Below are positions 1 to 9,600 of a DNA stretch of 64,000 nt, piece by piece. The stretch spans positions 5,985,501 to 6,049,500 of the forward strand of contig NZ_SAUH01000001.1 of NCBI RefSeq assembly GCF_004193175.1, written 5' to 3'. How positions within the stretch are numbered: the first letter of the stretch is position 1; each line of letters begins with the position of its first letter. Under the pieces are notes generated by a model, which was given only the letters and a program-made list of their open reading frames with translations, had not been told where the DNA came from and did not search any database. The position numbers were made by a program, and so were the translations under genes. The stretch comes from Streptomyces sp. RFCAC02. Its GTDB lineage: Bacteria; Actinomycetota; Actinomycetes; Streptomycetales; Streptomycetaceae.

Positions 1-213
1 GACCAGCAGTTCCTCGCGCGAGGAGAAGTAGTGCCGCAGCGCCGCGTGCGAGACCCCGATCGCCTCCCCGATCGCGCGCAGCGACGTGCGCTCCGCGCCC
101 CGTTCGGCGAAGACCTCGATCGCGCGGTCGAGGATCTCCCGCCGGCGCTCGACGCCCTTCGCGTACCGGCCGCGGCTCGGCGGCCCCGGGGGCGTGGCAG
201 GTGAGTCGCTCAT
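1..213 (-). CDS. TetR-family transcriptional regulator, N-terminal part (cut by window edge)
   Basis: Only the first 71 codons are present and the C-terminal ligand domain lies beyond the left edge. After a Pro/Gly-rich start the protein reads through a typical TetR helix-turn-helix: a helix ending in IEVFAERGAERTSLRAIGEA, then GVSHAALRHYFSSREELL, where the recognition helix is followed by the HYF-S-REELL signature. TetR proteins are usually repressors released by small ligands. The ATG lies 19 bp from a perfect palindrome (232-255) and faces the GH3 gene, so I infer it controls itself and that enzyme. Family assignment is firm; the target is inferred. Confidence 0.85.
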   Translation of the reverse strand, partial: MSDSPATPPGPPSRGRYAKGVERRREILDRAIEVFAERGAERTSLRAIGEAIGVSHAALRHYFSSREELLV

Positions 214-231
214 GACGGCATCGTACGGGCA

Positions 232-255
232 GAAAACCTCCACGCGGAGGTTTTC
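232..255. promoter_or_regulatory. perfect palindromic operator between TetR and GH3 genes
   Basis: Ten-base arms GAAAACCTCC (232-241) and GGAGGTTTTC (246-255) are exact reverse complements around a 4-base spacer. The AT-rich ends stand out from the GC-rich surroundings. It lies 19 bp upstream of the TetR start and about 90 bp upstream of the GH3 start, the normal place for a TetR operator controlling a divergent pair. Confidence 0.7.
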
Positions 256-345
256 GGTGCTACCGTCGGGCCGGACGCCGCGCCGGGGACGGCGCGCGCC
301 GTGCCCGCCGCGCCGCACCGCCGCGCCCGTCGTGAGAGGACACCC

Positions 346-2637
346 GTGACCGCCCCCCTGCCCTACCTCGACCCCGCCCTGCCGGTCGCCGAGCGCGTCA
401 CCGACCTGATCGGCCGCATGACCCTGCCCGAGAAGGTCGGCCAGATGCTCCAGCTCCCCGCGGGCCGGGGCGTGCCCCACCTCGTCGGGGAGCTGCACGT
501 CGGCTCGATCCTCCACGCCTCCCCGGAACACGTCCTGGAGGCCGCCGAGCTGACCGGCCGCACCCGGCTGCGCATCCCCCTGCTCGTCGCCGAGGACTGC
601 ATCCACGGCCACTCCTTCTTCGAGGGCGCCACCATCTACCCCACCCAGCTCGGCATGGCCGCGAGCTGGGACCCCGCCCTCGTGGAGCGCGTCGCCCGCG
701 CCACGGCCGTCGAGGTCGCGGCGACCGGCATCCACTGGACGTTCTCCCCGGTGCTGTGCATCGCGCGCGACGTCCGCTGGGGCCGGGTCAGCGAGACGTT
801 CGGCGAGGACCCGTTCCTCATCGGCGAGTTCGCCTCCGCCATGGTGCGCGGCTACCAGGGCGACGGCCTCGCGGACGGCACCGCGATCCTGGCCTGCGCC
901 AAGCACTTCGCGGGCTACTCGGAGACCCAGGGCGGCCGGGACGCCAGCGAGGCGGACATCAGCCGCCGCAAGCTGCGCTCCTGGTTCCTGCCGCCGTTCG
1001 AGCGCGTCGCACGCGAGGGCTGCCGCACGTTCATGCTCGGCTACCAGTCCATGGACGGCGTGCCGATCACCGTGAACGACTGGCTCCTCGGCGACGTCCT
1101 GCGCGGCGAGTGGGGCTACACCGGCACCCTCGTCACCGACTGGGACAACGTCGGCCGCATGGTGTGGGAGCAGCACATCTGCGCCGACCACACCGAGGCC
1201 GCCGTCCGCGCCGTGCGCGCGGGCAACGACATGGTGATGACGACCCCGCAGTTCTTCGAGGGCGCCCAGGACGCCGTGGCCCGCGGCCTGCTGGACGAGA
1301 AGGACATCGACGCCGCCGTCCGCCGCATCCTCACCCTGAAGTTCGAACTCGGCCTCTTCGAGAACCCGCGCCGCCCCGACCCCGGGCGCCAGGCCGCCGT
1401 CATCGCGTCCGCCGACCACACGGCGCTCAACCTGGAGATCGCCCGCCGCTCCCTCGTCCTGCTGCGCAACGACGGCACGCTGCCGCTCGCCGGCGGCCTG
1501 ACCGGGGGTGCGGACGGCCGTGCCGCAGCCCCGGACGGCGCGGCCCCCCGCACCGTCGCCGTCATCGGCCCCAACGCGGACGACGCCCAGACGCAGCTCG
1601 GCGACTGGGCCGGCTCCTCGGGCCAGGCCGACTGGCTGCGCCAGGGCCACCCGCGCGACATGATCGAGACCGTCCTTGACGGCTTCCGCGACCGGGTGCC
1701 GGACGGCTGGACCGTCACGCACGCCCGGGGCGCCGACATCCTGACCGTCGGCCCGGACCCGGAGGGCGCGTTCTTCCCCGACGGGCAGCCGCGCCCGGAC
1801 GTCGTGGTGCCGGCCGAGCCGGACGCCGCCCTGATCGCGGAGGCCGTCGCCGCCGCCGAGGCCGCCGACTGGGCGGTCTGCGTCGTCGGCGACCGCATCG
1901 AGCTCATCGGCGAGGGCCGCTCCACCGCGACCCTCGACCTCGTCGGCGGCCAGACGGCGCTGCTCGACGCGCTCGCCGCCACCGGCACGCCGCTGATCGT
2001 CGTCGTCATCGCCTCCAAGCCGCTGGTGCTGCCGCCGTCGGCGCACCGGGCCGCGGCCATCGTGCACGCCTTCAACCCGGGGATGCGCGGCGGCCGCGCG
2101 ATCGCCGAACTCGCCCTCGGGCTCATCGAGCCGACCGGGCGCCTGCCGCTGTCGTTCCCCCGGCACGCCGGCCAGCAGCCGACGTACTACAACCAGATCC
2201 GGGGCCAGCACGGCAGCCGCTACGCGGACCTCACGCAGAGCCCGGCGTTCGCCTTCGGCGAGGGCCTCGCCTACACCACCGTCGAGTACGGCGACCTGGA
2301 GGTCCTGACCCCCGCCGTCACCGCCGACGACACGGTCCGTGCCCGCGTCACCCTCCGCAACACCGGTGACCGGCCCGCCCTGGAGACCGTCCAGGTGTAC
2401 ATCAGTGACCGGGTGACGTCCGTCACCTGGGCGGAGAAGGAGCTGAAGGCCTATCGGCAGGTGCCGCTGGCCCCCGGCGCGACGGAGCAGGTCACGCTGG
2501 AACTGCCCGCCTCCGTCTGCACGCTGGTGGACGCCGCGGGGCACCGCGTCGTCGAGCCGGGCGGGTTCGAGCTGCTCGTCGGGCCGTCCTCCCGCGACGA
2601 GGCGCTGCTGCGCGCCGACTTCACCGTGACCGGCTGA
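346..2637 (+). CDS. glycoside hydrolase family 3 beta-glucosidase-type enzyme
   Basis: A 763-residue GH3 enzyme that probably releases terminal sugars (beta-glucosides or beta-xylosides) from oligosaccharides. The N-terminal (beta/alpha)8 domain includes KHFAGYSETQGGRD near residue 186 and the nucleophile Asp in VTDWDN at about residue 265. The second GH3 domain (roughly 380-640) is followed by a fibronectin-III-like C-terminal domain ending in LLVGPSSRDEALL. No signal peptide is visible, so it is probably intracellular and acts on imported sugars. I chose GTG 346 because GAGAGGA sits 5 bases upstream; the in-frame GTG at 301 lacks such a site and would add a Pro/Arg-rich tail. Exact substrate cannot be read from sequence. 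Probably controlled by the divergent TetR gene. Confidence 0.9.
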   Translation: MTAPLPYLDPALPVAERVTDLIGRMTLPEKVGQMLQLPAGRGVPHLVGELHVGSILHASPEHVLEAAELTGRTRLRIPLLVAEDCIHGHSFFEGATIYPTQLGMAASWDPALVERVARATAVEVAATGIHWTFSPVLCIARDVRWGRVSETFGEDPFLIGEFASAMVRGYQGDGLADGTAILACAKHFAGYSETQGGRDASEADISRRKLRSWFLPPFERVAREGCRTFMLGYQSMDGVPITVNDWLLGDVLRGEWGYTGTLVTDWDNVGRMVWEQHICADHTEAAVRAVRAGNDMVMTTPQFFEGAQDAVARGLLDEKDIDAAVRRILTLKFELGLFENPRRPDPGRQAAVIASADHTALNLEIARRSLVLLRNDGTLPLAGGLTGGADGRAAAPDGAAPRTVAVIGPNADDAQTQLGDWAGSSGQADWLRQGHPRDMIETVLDGFRDRVPDGWTVTHARGADILTVGPDPEGAFFPDGQPRPDVVVPAEPDAALIAEAVAAAEAADWAVCVVGDRIELIGEGRSTATLDLVGGQTALLDALAATGTPLIVVVIASKPLVLPPSAHRAAAIVHAFNPGMRGGRAIAELALGLIEPTGRLPLSFPRHAGQQPTYYNQIRGQHGSRYADLTQSPAFAFGEGLAYTTVEYGDLEVLTPAVTADDTVRARVTLRNTGDRPALETVQVYISDRVTSVTWAEKELKAYRQVPLAPGATEQVTLELPASVCTLVDAAGHRVVEPGGFELLVGPSSRDEALLRADFTVTG

Positions 2638-2651
2638 GAGCGCACGGCCTC

Positions 2652-2683
2652 GCGCCCCGGCAAGCGATGTGCCGCCGGGGCGC
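2652..2683 (+). terminator. hairpin terminator after GH3 gene
   Basis: Ten-base perfect arms GCGCCCCGGC (2652-2661) and GCCGGGGCGC (2674-2683) with a 12-base loop, 14 bases after the GH3 stop. There is no U-tract, as is common for actinomycete terminators. Confidence 0.6.
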
Positions 2684-2817
2684 AAAGCCTGCGCCAAGGC
2701 ATCGTCAGGACGGCCCCCGCGGACCCGGTCGCGGTCACCCCCGCGGGTAGGGTCGGAGCGGTCCTGACATGGGCCGACGCGCGCACCGTGCGCCAGGGCA
2801 GAAGGGGCGGAAGCACC

Positions 2818-4149
2818 GTGACAGCAGGCGAGACCACCGCGGCCGGGAACGAGGAGCGGGGCGAGGTGATCCTCGGCGTGCTCGACGAGGCGTTCGGGCA
2901 ACTGCTGGTCGCGGACCCGGCGGCGTTCCGGGTGAAGTACCGCAGGATGGCGGCGTCCGCGTTCGCCTTCTACCGGGGCACGGCCTGCCTGTTCTACCGC
3001 GACCTGGCGAAGGCCCCGGCCGCCGCCGACTTCCTGGACGACCGCACCGCGCACGTCTGGATCCACGGGGACCTGCACGCCGAGAACTTCGGCACCTACA
3101 TGGACTCCGCCGGCCGTCTCGTGTTCAACGTCAACGACTTCGACGAGGCGTACGTCGGCCCCTTCCTGTGGGACCTGCAGCGGTTCGCCGCGTCCGTGGC
3201 GCTCCTCGGCTACACCAAGGCGCTGAGCGACCGCGTGATCAGCGACCTGGTCCGCGTCTACGCCGCCGCCTACCGCGACCGCATCGGCGCGCTCGCGGCG
3301 GGCACCCTCACCGACGAGGAGCCGTTCACCCTCGACACCGCGACGGGGCCGATGCTGGGCGCCCTGCGCGACGCGCGCTCCCGCACCCGCTTCGCGCTGC
3401 TCGACTCGATGACCGAGGTGCGCGACTGGGAGCGCGGGTTCGCGCCGGGCGGCGGAGCCATCCCGCTCGACGACGCCACGCGCTCCCGGGTGCTCGAGGC
3501 GTTCGACCGCTACGTGGCGACGCTCCCGCAGGCGCGCCTCGCGCGGCCCGACTCCTACCGGGTGAAGGACGTGGTGGGCCGCCGGGGGATCGGCATAGGA
3601 AGCGCCGGCCTGCCGTCGTACAACATCCTGCTCGAGGGCAACAGCGACGCCCTGGAGAACGACGTCGTCATCTACATGAAGCAGGGGCAGGTGCCGGCCG
3701 TCTCCCGCCATGTGACCGAGGAGCGCGTGCGCTCGTACTTCCACCACGAGGGCCACCGCACGGTCATCTCGCAGCGCGCCCTCCAGGCCAACGCCGACCC
3801 GTGGCTCGGCTGGACCGAGCTGGACGGCGCGGGCCAGCTGGTCGCCGAGGTCTCCCCGTACGCGGTGGACCTCGCCTGGTCGGACCTGGACGACCCGGAG
3901 GAGATCACCCAGCTCGTCGCCGACCTCGGCCGCGCCACGGCGGCGATGCACGCGGCGGCCGACGACTCCAGCGGCCAGTCGCTCGTGGCGTTCTCCACCG
4001 AGCACGCCATCGACGCGGCGATCGCGCGCGACGAGGCGGGCTTCGCCGACCTGCTCGTGGACTTCGCCCACGCCTACGGCAACCGGGCGCGCGCGGACCA
4101 CCAGATCTTCGTCGACCTCTTCCGCAACGGCCGCATCCCGAACCTGTGA
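2818..4149 (+). CDS. DUF2252 family protein (kinase-fold-like)
   Basis: A 443-residue protein of the DUF2252 family. It contains HGDLHAENFGTYMDSAG at about residue 82 and NVNDFDEAYVGPFLWDL shortly after. These resemble the catalytic HGDxxxxN loop and the metal-binding D of aminoglycoside-phosphotransferase-like kinases, so a small-molecule kinase fold is plausible, but no reaction is established for the family. No signal peptide or membrane segment is seen, so it is cytoplasmic. GTG 2818 is preferred because the purine-rich GAAGGGGCGGAAG precedes it; GTG 2788 in the same frame is an alternative adding ten residues. It stands alone, following the GH3 terminator and convergent with the SDR gene. 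Confidence 0.8.
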   Translation: MTAGETTAAGNEERGEVILGVLDEAFGQLLVADPAAFRVKYRRMAASAFAFYRGTACLFYRDLAKAPAAADFLDDRTAHVWIHGDLHAENFGTYMDSAGRLVFNVNDFDEAYVGPFLWDLQRFAASVALLGYTKALSDRVISDLVRVYAAAYRDRIGALAAGTLTDEEPFTLDTATGPMLGALRDARSRTRFALLDSMTEVRDWERGFAPGGGAIPLDDATRSRVLEAFDRYVATLPQARLARPDSYRVKDVVGRRGIGIGSAGLPSYNILLEGNSDALENDVVIYMKQGQVPAVSRHVTEERVRSYFHHEGHRTVISQRALQANADPWLGWTELDGAGQLVAEVSPYAVDLAWSDLDDPEEITQLVADLGRATAAMHAAADDSSGQSLVAFSTEHAIDAAIARDEAGFADLLVDFAHAYGNRARADHQIFVDLFRNGRIPNL

Positions 4150-4173
4150 GCCCCGCCGCGCCCGGCGCCGCGG

Positions 4174-4959
4174 TCAGTACTTCTCGGACTGGCCGCCGTC
4201 GATCGTGACGGTCGTGGCGTTGATGAACGACGCCTCGTCGGAGAGCAGGAACGCCACGAGGCTCGCGACCTCCTCCGGCCGGCCGAAGCGGCGCATGGGG
4301 TTGACGGACACGAACTGGCGGCCCGCCTCCTCCCAGTTCTCCGGGTCCATCTGCTTCAGGGACGCCTCGACCATGGGCGTCATGATGGCGCCGGGCGCGA
4401 TGGCCTTGACGGTGACGCCGTACGCCCCGTACTCGACACCCGAGTTGCGGGTCAGGCCGACCACGCCGTGCTTGGCCGCGGCGTAGCCCGACTGGTTGCC
4501 GACGCCCCGGATGCCGCCGACCGATGCGGTGTTGACGACCGACCCGGAGCCCTGCTCGCGCAGCACGGGCAGGACGTGCTTCAGGCCGAGGAACACGCCC
4601 TCCAGGTTGATGGCCACGACGCGGCGGAACTCGTCGCTGCCGAAGTCCTCGGTCGGGTTCTGCTTGCCCTCGATGCCGGCGTTGTTGAAGAAGGCGTCGA
4701 CGCGGCCGTACTTCTGCAGCGTCGCCGCCACGTAGCGCCGGACGTCGGCCTCGTCCGACACGTCCGCCGTCACGGTGAGGACGGGCGTGCCGGGGGCGGC
4801 CTCCTCGACGGCGCGGGCCGACTGCGCCAGGCCCTCCTCGCTGATGTCGACGAGCGCGAGCCGCGCGCCCTCGCCGGCGACCCGGACGGCCGTCGCCCGG
4901 CCGAGGCCGGACCCGCCACCCGTGATGAGAACGACCTTGTCCGTGAACCTCTCGCTCAT
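4174..4959 (-). CDS. short-chain dehydrogenase/reductase (SDR)
   Basis: A 261-residue classical SDR, an NAD(P)-dependent oxidoreductase. The cofactor motif TGGGSGLG is at residues 13-20, NNAG at 92-95, the catalytic Ser in NTASVGG at about 146, and the active-site pair Tyr159/Lys163 in YAAAK. The C-terminus has the usual VTIDGG strand. An Asp (LVDIS, residue 38) after the second strand favours NAD(H) over NADP(H); this is inference. The substrate is unknown. ATG 4959 starts the conserved KVVLITGGGSGLG region at the right distance; upstream codons of the longer frame have no family similarity. A paired repeat in the 5' region (5055-5074) may be an operator. Confidence 0.88.
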   Translation of the reverse strand: MSERFTDKVVLITGGGSGLGRATAVRVAGEGARLALVDISEEGLAQSARAVEEAAPGTPVLTVTADVSDEADVRRYVAATLQKYGRVDAFFNNAGIEGKQNPTEDFGSDEFRRVVAINLEGVFLGLKHVLPVLREQGSGSVVNTASVGGIRGVGNQSGYAAAKHGVVGLTRNSGVEYGAYGVTVKAIAPGAIMTPMVEASLKQMDPENWEEAGRQFVSVNPMRRFGRPEEVASLVAFLLSDEASFINATTVTIDGGQSEKY

Positions 4960-5272
4960 GCTGTGCCTTGCTTTCCCTGTCGTGGTCGTACGGTGGGGCG
5001 GCGCCGGGGCGCCACCGGGATCACCCGGACGAACCGGGCGCCATATGGTTGAACACTGAACCACTCGGTTCTGTTCCCGCCACGGAACACGCCGACCGGC
5101 CCGGCCCCGCCGCCCGGACGGTCCAGCGCCGGTGCCGGGTCCGTCCCGGACCGGTCGGCAAGCCCTCATCCGCGCGTGGCCGAAGGGCCTCCGGTACGTA
5201 ACCTCCGCCCGGTAACTTCCCGCGGAGCGCCGCCGACCGGTGGACGCCCCCCACGCCCGAGAGCGAGAAGTG
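4960..5272. other. divergent intergenic region between SDR gene and galU
   Basis: 313 bp holding the promoters of two divergent genes. It contains the inverted repeat at 5055-5074 within a locally AT-richer stretch (5040-5075), and a near-palindrome GGTACGTAACC about 80 bases before the galU ATG. No small gene with a convincing ribosome site is seen. Confidence 0.5.
5055..5074. promoter_or_regulatory. candidate operator for the SDR gene
   Basis: Arms ACTGAACC (5055-5062) and GGTTCTGT (5067-5074) are inverted with one mismatch around a 4-base spacer. The GAACC/GGTTC core resembles TetR/MarR-type operators. It lies about 95 bp upstream of the SDR start. No adjacent regulator gene explains it. 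Confidence 0.4.
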
Positions 5273-6175
5273 ATGCCCTCCACGATCCGCAGAGCGGTGA
5301 TACCCGCCGCCGGACTCGGTTCCCGTCTCCTGCCGCTGACCAAGGCGACACCCAAGGAGATGCTGCCCGTGGGTGACAAACCGGTGATCGAGCACACGGT
5401 CCGTGAGCTCGTCGCCTCCGGCATCACCGACATCACGATCGTCGTGTCGGGCGGCAAATCCCTGATCCAGGACCACTTCCGGCCGAATCCGGCCCTGGCC
5501 GACCGGCTGCGCGAGGACGGCAAGGAGGCGTACGCCGAGGCCGTCGAGGAGGTCGCCGACCTCGCGCGGCGCGGCCACATCACCTACCTCGACCAGCACG
5601 GCCCGTACGGCAACGGCACCCCGGTCCTGAACGCCGCGCGCAACGCCCGCGACGAGCCGATGCTCGTGCTGTGGCCGGACGACGTCTTCGTCGCGGACGT
5701 GCCGCGCGCCCAGCAGCTCATCCGCGCCTACGAGCTGACGAGCTGCCCCGTCCTCGCCCTCATGCCCATGGACCCGGCCGACTCCCGCCGCTACGGCGTG
5801 CCCGTCGTCAAGGAGGACCTCGACGACGGGCTGCTGCGCATCAGCGGTCTCGTCGAGAAGCCGGTCCCCGCCGAGGCACCCTCCGGGTACGCGGCGATCG
5901 GCGGCTACGTGATCACCCCGGGCATCGTCGACGAGCTGCGCGAGCAGACCCGCCGCTGGTACGAGCACCGGACCGGCGAGATCTACCTCACCGACGCCAT
6001 CAACGCCTACGCGGCCAGCCGCGCCGTCTACGGGCAGGTCATCTCGGGCCGCTGGTACGACACGGGCAATCCGGCCGACTACCTCGTCGCGCAGATGGCG
6101 TTCGCGCTCGCGCACCCCGAGTACGGCCCGGCGCTCCGCAAGCTCGCACAGGACCTCGACGGCGCCCGGCCCTGA
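5273..6175 (+). CDS. galU: UTP--glucose-1-phosphate uridylyltransferase
   Basis: A 300-residue nucleotidyltransferase making UDP-glucose from UTP and glucose-1-phosphate, the precursor for cell-envelope glycans and trehalose. The N-terminus carries the GalU signature AAGLGSRLLPLTKATPKEML, which binds the nucleotide, followed by DKPVIEHTVREL. The metal-binding Asp region is LWPDDVF near residue 140, and the sugar-binding region includes LVEKP and a GRWYDTGNP motif near residue 265. ATG 5273 follows GAGCGAGAAG; GTG 5240 would add eleven residues before the conserved start. Soluble and housekeeping in type. It precedes the EACC1 gene by 83 bp on the same strand, but no functional link is evident. 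Confidence 0.93.
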   Translation: MPSTIRRAVIPAAGLGSRLLPLTKATPKEMLPVGDKPVIEHTVRELVASGITDITIVVSGGKSLIQDHFRPNPALADRLREDGKEAYAEAVEEVADLARRGHITYLDQHGPYGNGTPVLNAARNARDEPMLVLWPDDVFVADVPRAQQLIRAYELTSCPVLALMPMDPADSRRYGVPVVKEDLDDGLLRISGLVEKPVPAEAPSGYAAIGGYVITPGIVDELREQTRRWYEHRTGEIYLTDAINAYAASRAVYGQVISGRWYDTGNPADYLVAQMAFALAHPEYGPALRKLAQDLDGARP

Positions 6176-6258
6176 ACGTCCCCCGCGGCATTCCGCCGGC
6201 GGCGCCCCGTGGATAGCCTGTCCGCCGGGGGACCGGCCCGGAGTGTCGAGGGGGGACC

Positions 6259-6654
6259 ATGCGTCTGGTCGTGTCGGTGAGCGGCAGCTCGGGGGACGGT
6301 GAGGAGGGGGAAGGCTCGGCCGACCTGCGGCAGTGGCTGCTCGACGTCCCCGAGCTGCGGGGCCGCATCGGCCGGGGACCGCGGTACGCGGCGCCCCCCG
6401 CCGGCGCCATGGGCCCGGCGGCCGACGCGGTGCTCGCGCTGCTCGAACCGGGCGGTGTCGCCGCGGTGTTCGCCGGAGCGCTGGTCGCGTGGGTGCAGAC
6501 CCGCCGCGGCAGCCACACCGTCACCGTGACCCGGCCCGACGGCACGGAGATCACCATCACCTCCCGCCAGGCCCGCTCGATGAGCCCCGAGCAGCTCGCA
6601 GCCCTCGCCGAACGCCTGGCCCGGCCGGCGGGGGACGGCGCACCGCCGGCATGA
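6259..6654 (+). CDS. effector-associated constant component EACC1-like protein
   Basis: A 131-residue protein matching the effector-associated constant component 1 type. It starts with a beta-strand (MRLVVSVSGSSGD), has a DLRQWLLDVPELRGRI helix, a GGVAAVFAGALVAWVQTRR hydrophobic helix, and a C-terminal VTRPDGTEITITS hairpin. In the family described by Aravind and colleagues, such small proteins are encoded just before variable effectors such as trypsin- or caspase-like proteases or STAND NTPases, and are thought to help couple signal to effector. Here its stop overlaps the ATG of the caspase-STAND gene by 4 bp (ATGA), so the two are translationally coupled. A purine-rich GAGGGGGGACC precedes its ATG. 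Confidence 0.8.
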   Translation: MRLVVSVSGSSGDGEEGEGSADLRQWLLDVPELRGRIGRGPRYAAPPAGAMGPAADAVLALLEPGGVAAVFAGALVAWVQTRRGSHTVTVTRPDGTEITITSRQARSMSPEQLAALAERLARPAGDGAPPA

Positions 6655-9600
6655 CGGGCGGCCTCGCGGCACCGGGCGTCCGCGCGGTCCTCGTCGGCAC
6701 CGGCGGCCATGTCCCCGGCTCGGAACTCCAGCGGCTCCCCTCCGTCGACACCACGCTCGACGACCTCCGGACCGCGCTGAGCGAGGTCTGCGGCATGGAC
6801 CCTCGGCACATCACCCGCGTCCCGGCCCGCGCGACTCCCGCCGAGGTGATCGCCGCGGTGGAGGAGGCGAGGGACCGGGCCGCCGGGCCCGTGCTGTTCC
6901 ACTACGCGGGCCACGGGCTCCTCGGCCCCCGGGACGAGCTGTACCTCGCCACCCACGGCGGCCGGTCCGCCCGCCACATCGCGCAGGCCGTCCCGTACCG
7001 CACCCTGCGCGACCTGCTGGGCGAGGCACCCCACGGCAGCATCGTCGTCCTCGACTGCTGCTTCTCCGGGCGCGCCACCGCCCCGCCGGCGGACGGCGGG
7101 GCACGGAACCCGTTCGCCACCGCCCGGCCGCGCGGCAGTTTCCTGCTCACCTCCGCCTCCCACTACGCCCTCTCCTTCGCCCCGGAGGGCGAGCGCCACA
7201 CCCTGTTCACGGGGCGGCTGCTGCGGCTCCTCACCGAGGGCGACCCGGCCGGGCCGCCGTGGCTGACCGCCGACGGGCTGCACGCGGCGCTGGACCGCGC
7301 GTTCGCGGACGACGGGCGCGTCCGCCCGGCCCGTCACAGCGAGGGCACCCTGGGCTCGCTCGTCATCGCCCGCAACCGCGCCTACGCCCCCGCGCCCACC
7401 GCGGCCGGGGAGGCCGAGCCGCCGGCGGACGTGCCGTGCCCCTACCCCGGCCTGGAACCGTTCCGCACCGAGGACAGCGCGCACTTCTTCGGCCGGGACG
7501 ACCTGGCCGCCCGGCTGCTCGACGCGGTGGACGGCGACGGCGGCCCGGTCGTGCTCGTCGGGGCGTCGGGCGCGGGAAAGTCGTCCCTGCTGCGCGCCGG
7601 ACTGCTCGCCGGCCTGGCGGCCCGCCGGCACGCCCTGCTCCTGCCCGCCCCCGGGGAGCACCCCATGCGGGCACTGACCGCACTGTGGGCCGAGGCCACG
7701 GGGCGGCCCACGGACGAGGTGCGCTCCGCGCTCGACGCCGGCCGCCCACCGGACGCCCTGCCCGGACGGCCCGCCCCCTCCGTGCTCGTGGTCGACCAGT
7801 TCGAGGAGGTCTTCACCCGCTGCGCCGACCCGCGCGAGCGCGCCGCGTTCGTCGCCGCCCTGGCCGGTGCGGGGCCGCGGGTGGTCATCGGCCTCCGCGC
7901 CGACCACTACGGAAGCTGCCTCGACCACCCCGAACTGGAACGGGCACTGTCCCACGCCATCACCGTGCCGCCGATGCGCGAGGCGGACCTGCGTGCGGCC
8001 GTCGAGAACCCGGCCGCCGCTGCGGGGCTGGTCATCGAACCCGGGCTGACCGAGCGGCTGCTGCACGACCTGCGCGAGGGGCGCCCCGCGGCCGACGCCG
8101 GCGGCGCGATGCCCTTCCTCGCCCACGCGCTGCGCGGGACATGGCTGCGGCGCAGCGGAACGCGCCTCACCCTCGCCGGCTACGAGGCCACCGGCGGCAT
8201 CTGGCGCTCGGTCGCCACCACCGGCGAGGACCTGTACACCTCCCTCCCGGCGGACGGGCGGCGGACGGCACGGGAGCTGCTGCTGCGCCTCGTGCACCTG
8301 CCCCCGGACGGCGGCGCCGCCGTCCCGCGCCACCGGGTCCCGCTGGCGGACCTGCCGGACGGGTCGGAGGAGATCCGGGACCGGCTGGCCCGCGCCCGTC
8401 TGCTCACCGTCGGCCGGGACACGGCGCAGATGGCCCACGAGGCGCTGCTGCGGGCGTGGCCCCGGCTGCGGCGCTGGATCGAGGAGGACGCGGCCGCGCT
8501 GCTGGTGCGGCAGCGGCTCCGCGCGGCCGCGGCCGAGTGGGACGCCGCCGGGCGCGACGCGGCGTTCCTCTACCGGTCCGGCCGTCTCGAAGCCGCCCTG
8601 GGGCTCGCCGGACTGTCCACCGTGGAGCGGGAGTTCCTGGCCGCCGGTGAGGAGGCGGCGGCCGGCGAGCGCCGCCGCGAGACGCGGCGCAGACGGATCC
8701 TGCGGCGCGCGGCCGGCGGCCTGGTGCTGGCCCTCGTCATGACGATCGCGGCGACCGTGGTGGCCGTACGGCAGCAGCGGGCCGCCGAGGAGCAGCAGGA
8801 ACTGGCCACCGCGCGCGCCCTGATCGCCGAGGCCGGGACGCTGCGCACCGACGACCCCCGCCGGGCGCTCGCCCTGGGACTGGCCGCCCACGCCCTCGAA
8901 CCCTCGGCCGAGACCCGCCGGAGCCTCTTCGAGACCCTGTCGGGTCCGTTCCGTGGCAGCTCCGCGCTGCCCTACACCGGGAACGCGACGTTCAGTCCCG
9001 ACGGGCGGACCCTGGCCCTCCCCGGTCTCGACGACGTGTCTCTGTGGGACGTCGGAGGGCTCCCCGTCCCCGACGCACCGGCCGCGCGCCTGCCGTGCCG
9101 GTGGTCGGCCCCCGACCGCCCGCTCATCGGCGGTCCGGACGGCCGGACGCTCGCCGCCCCCTGCGACGGGAAGGTGACGCTGTGGGACATGGGAGCGCCC
9201 GGTGAGGAGCCGCGCAGACTCGCGTCCCTCGGCGTCGACGGCCTGCCGGGCGGGGCGCGGGCGGTGGCCCTGAGCGACGACGGCACCATGCTTGCCGCGG
9301 TGGGGTGGCGGGACGAGGAGGACGCCGGGGAGGAGGGCGGCGCGCTCGTGCTGTGGGACGTGACGGATCCCCGGCAGCCCCGGAGGCTGTCCGTCACGGA
9401 GGGCGTGGAGGGGGCGGACGGCGTGGTCCTCGGCCCGGACGGCCGTACGCTCGCCACCGTCTCGGACCGGATCGGGTCGAGCGGCCTGGTCCTGTGGGAC
9501 CTCACGGACCCCGGACGGCCCCGGCCCGGCGACCGGGTGGCCGCCGACGAGGGAGCCGTCTTCAGCCGGGACGGCGGTCTGCTCGTCACCGGACGGTCGC

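Noticed and set aside
5176..5376. short plus-strand frame before galU
   Set aside because: It overlaps the galU start in another frame and has shadow-like Pro/Arg composition.
5021..5583. possible N-terminal extension of the SDR protein up to 5583
   Set aside because: The conserved SDR start is at 4959; the upstream codons have no similarity and run antisense into galU.
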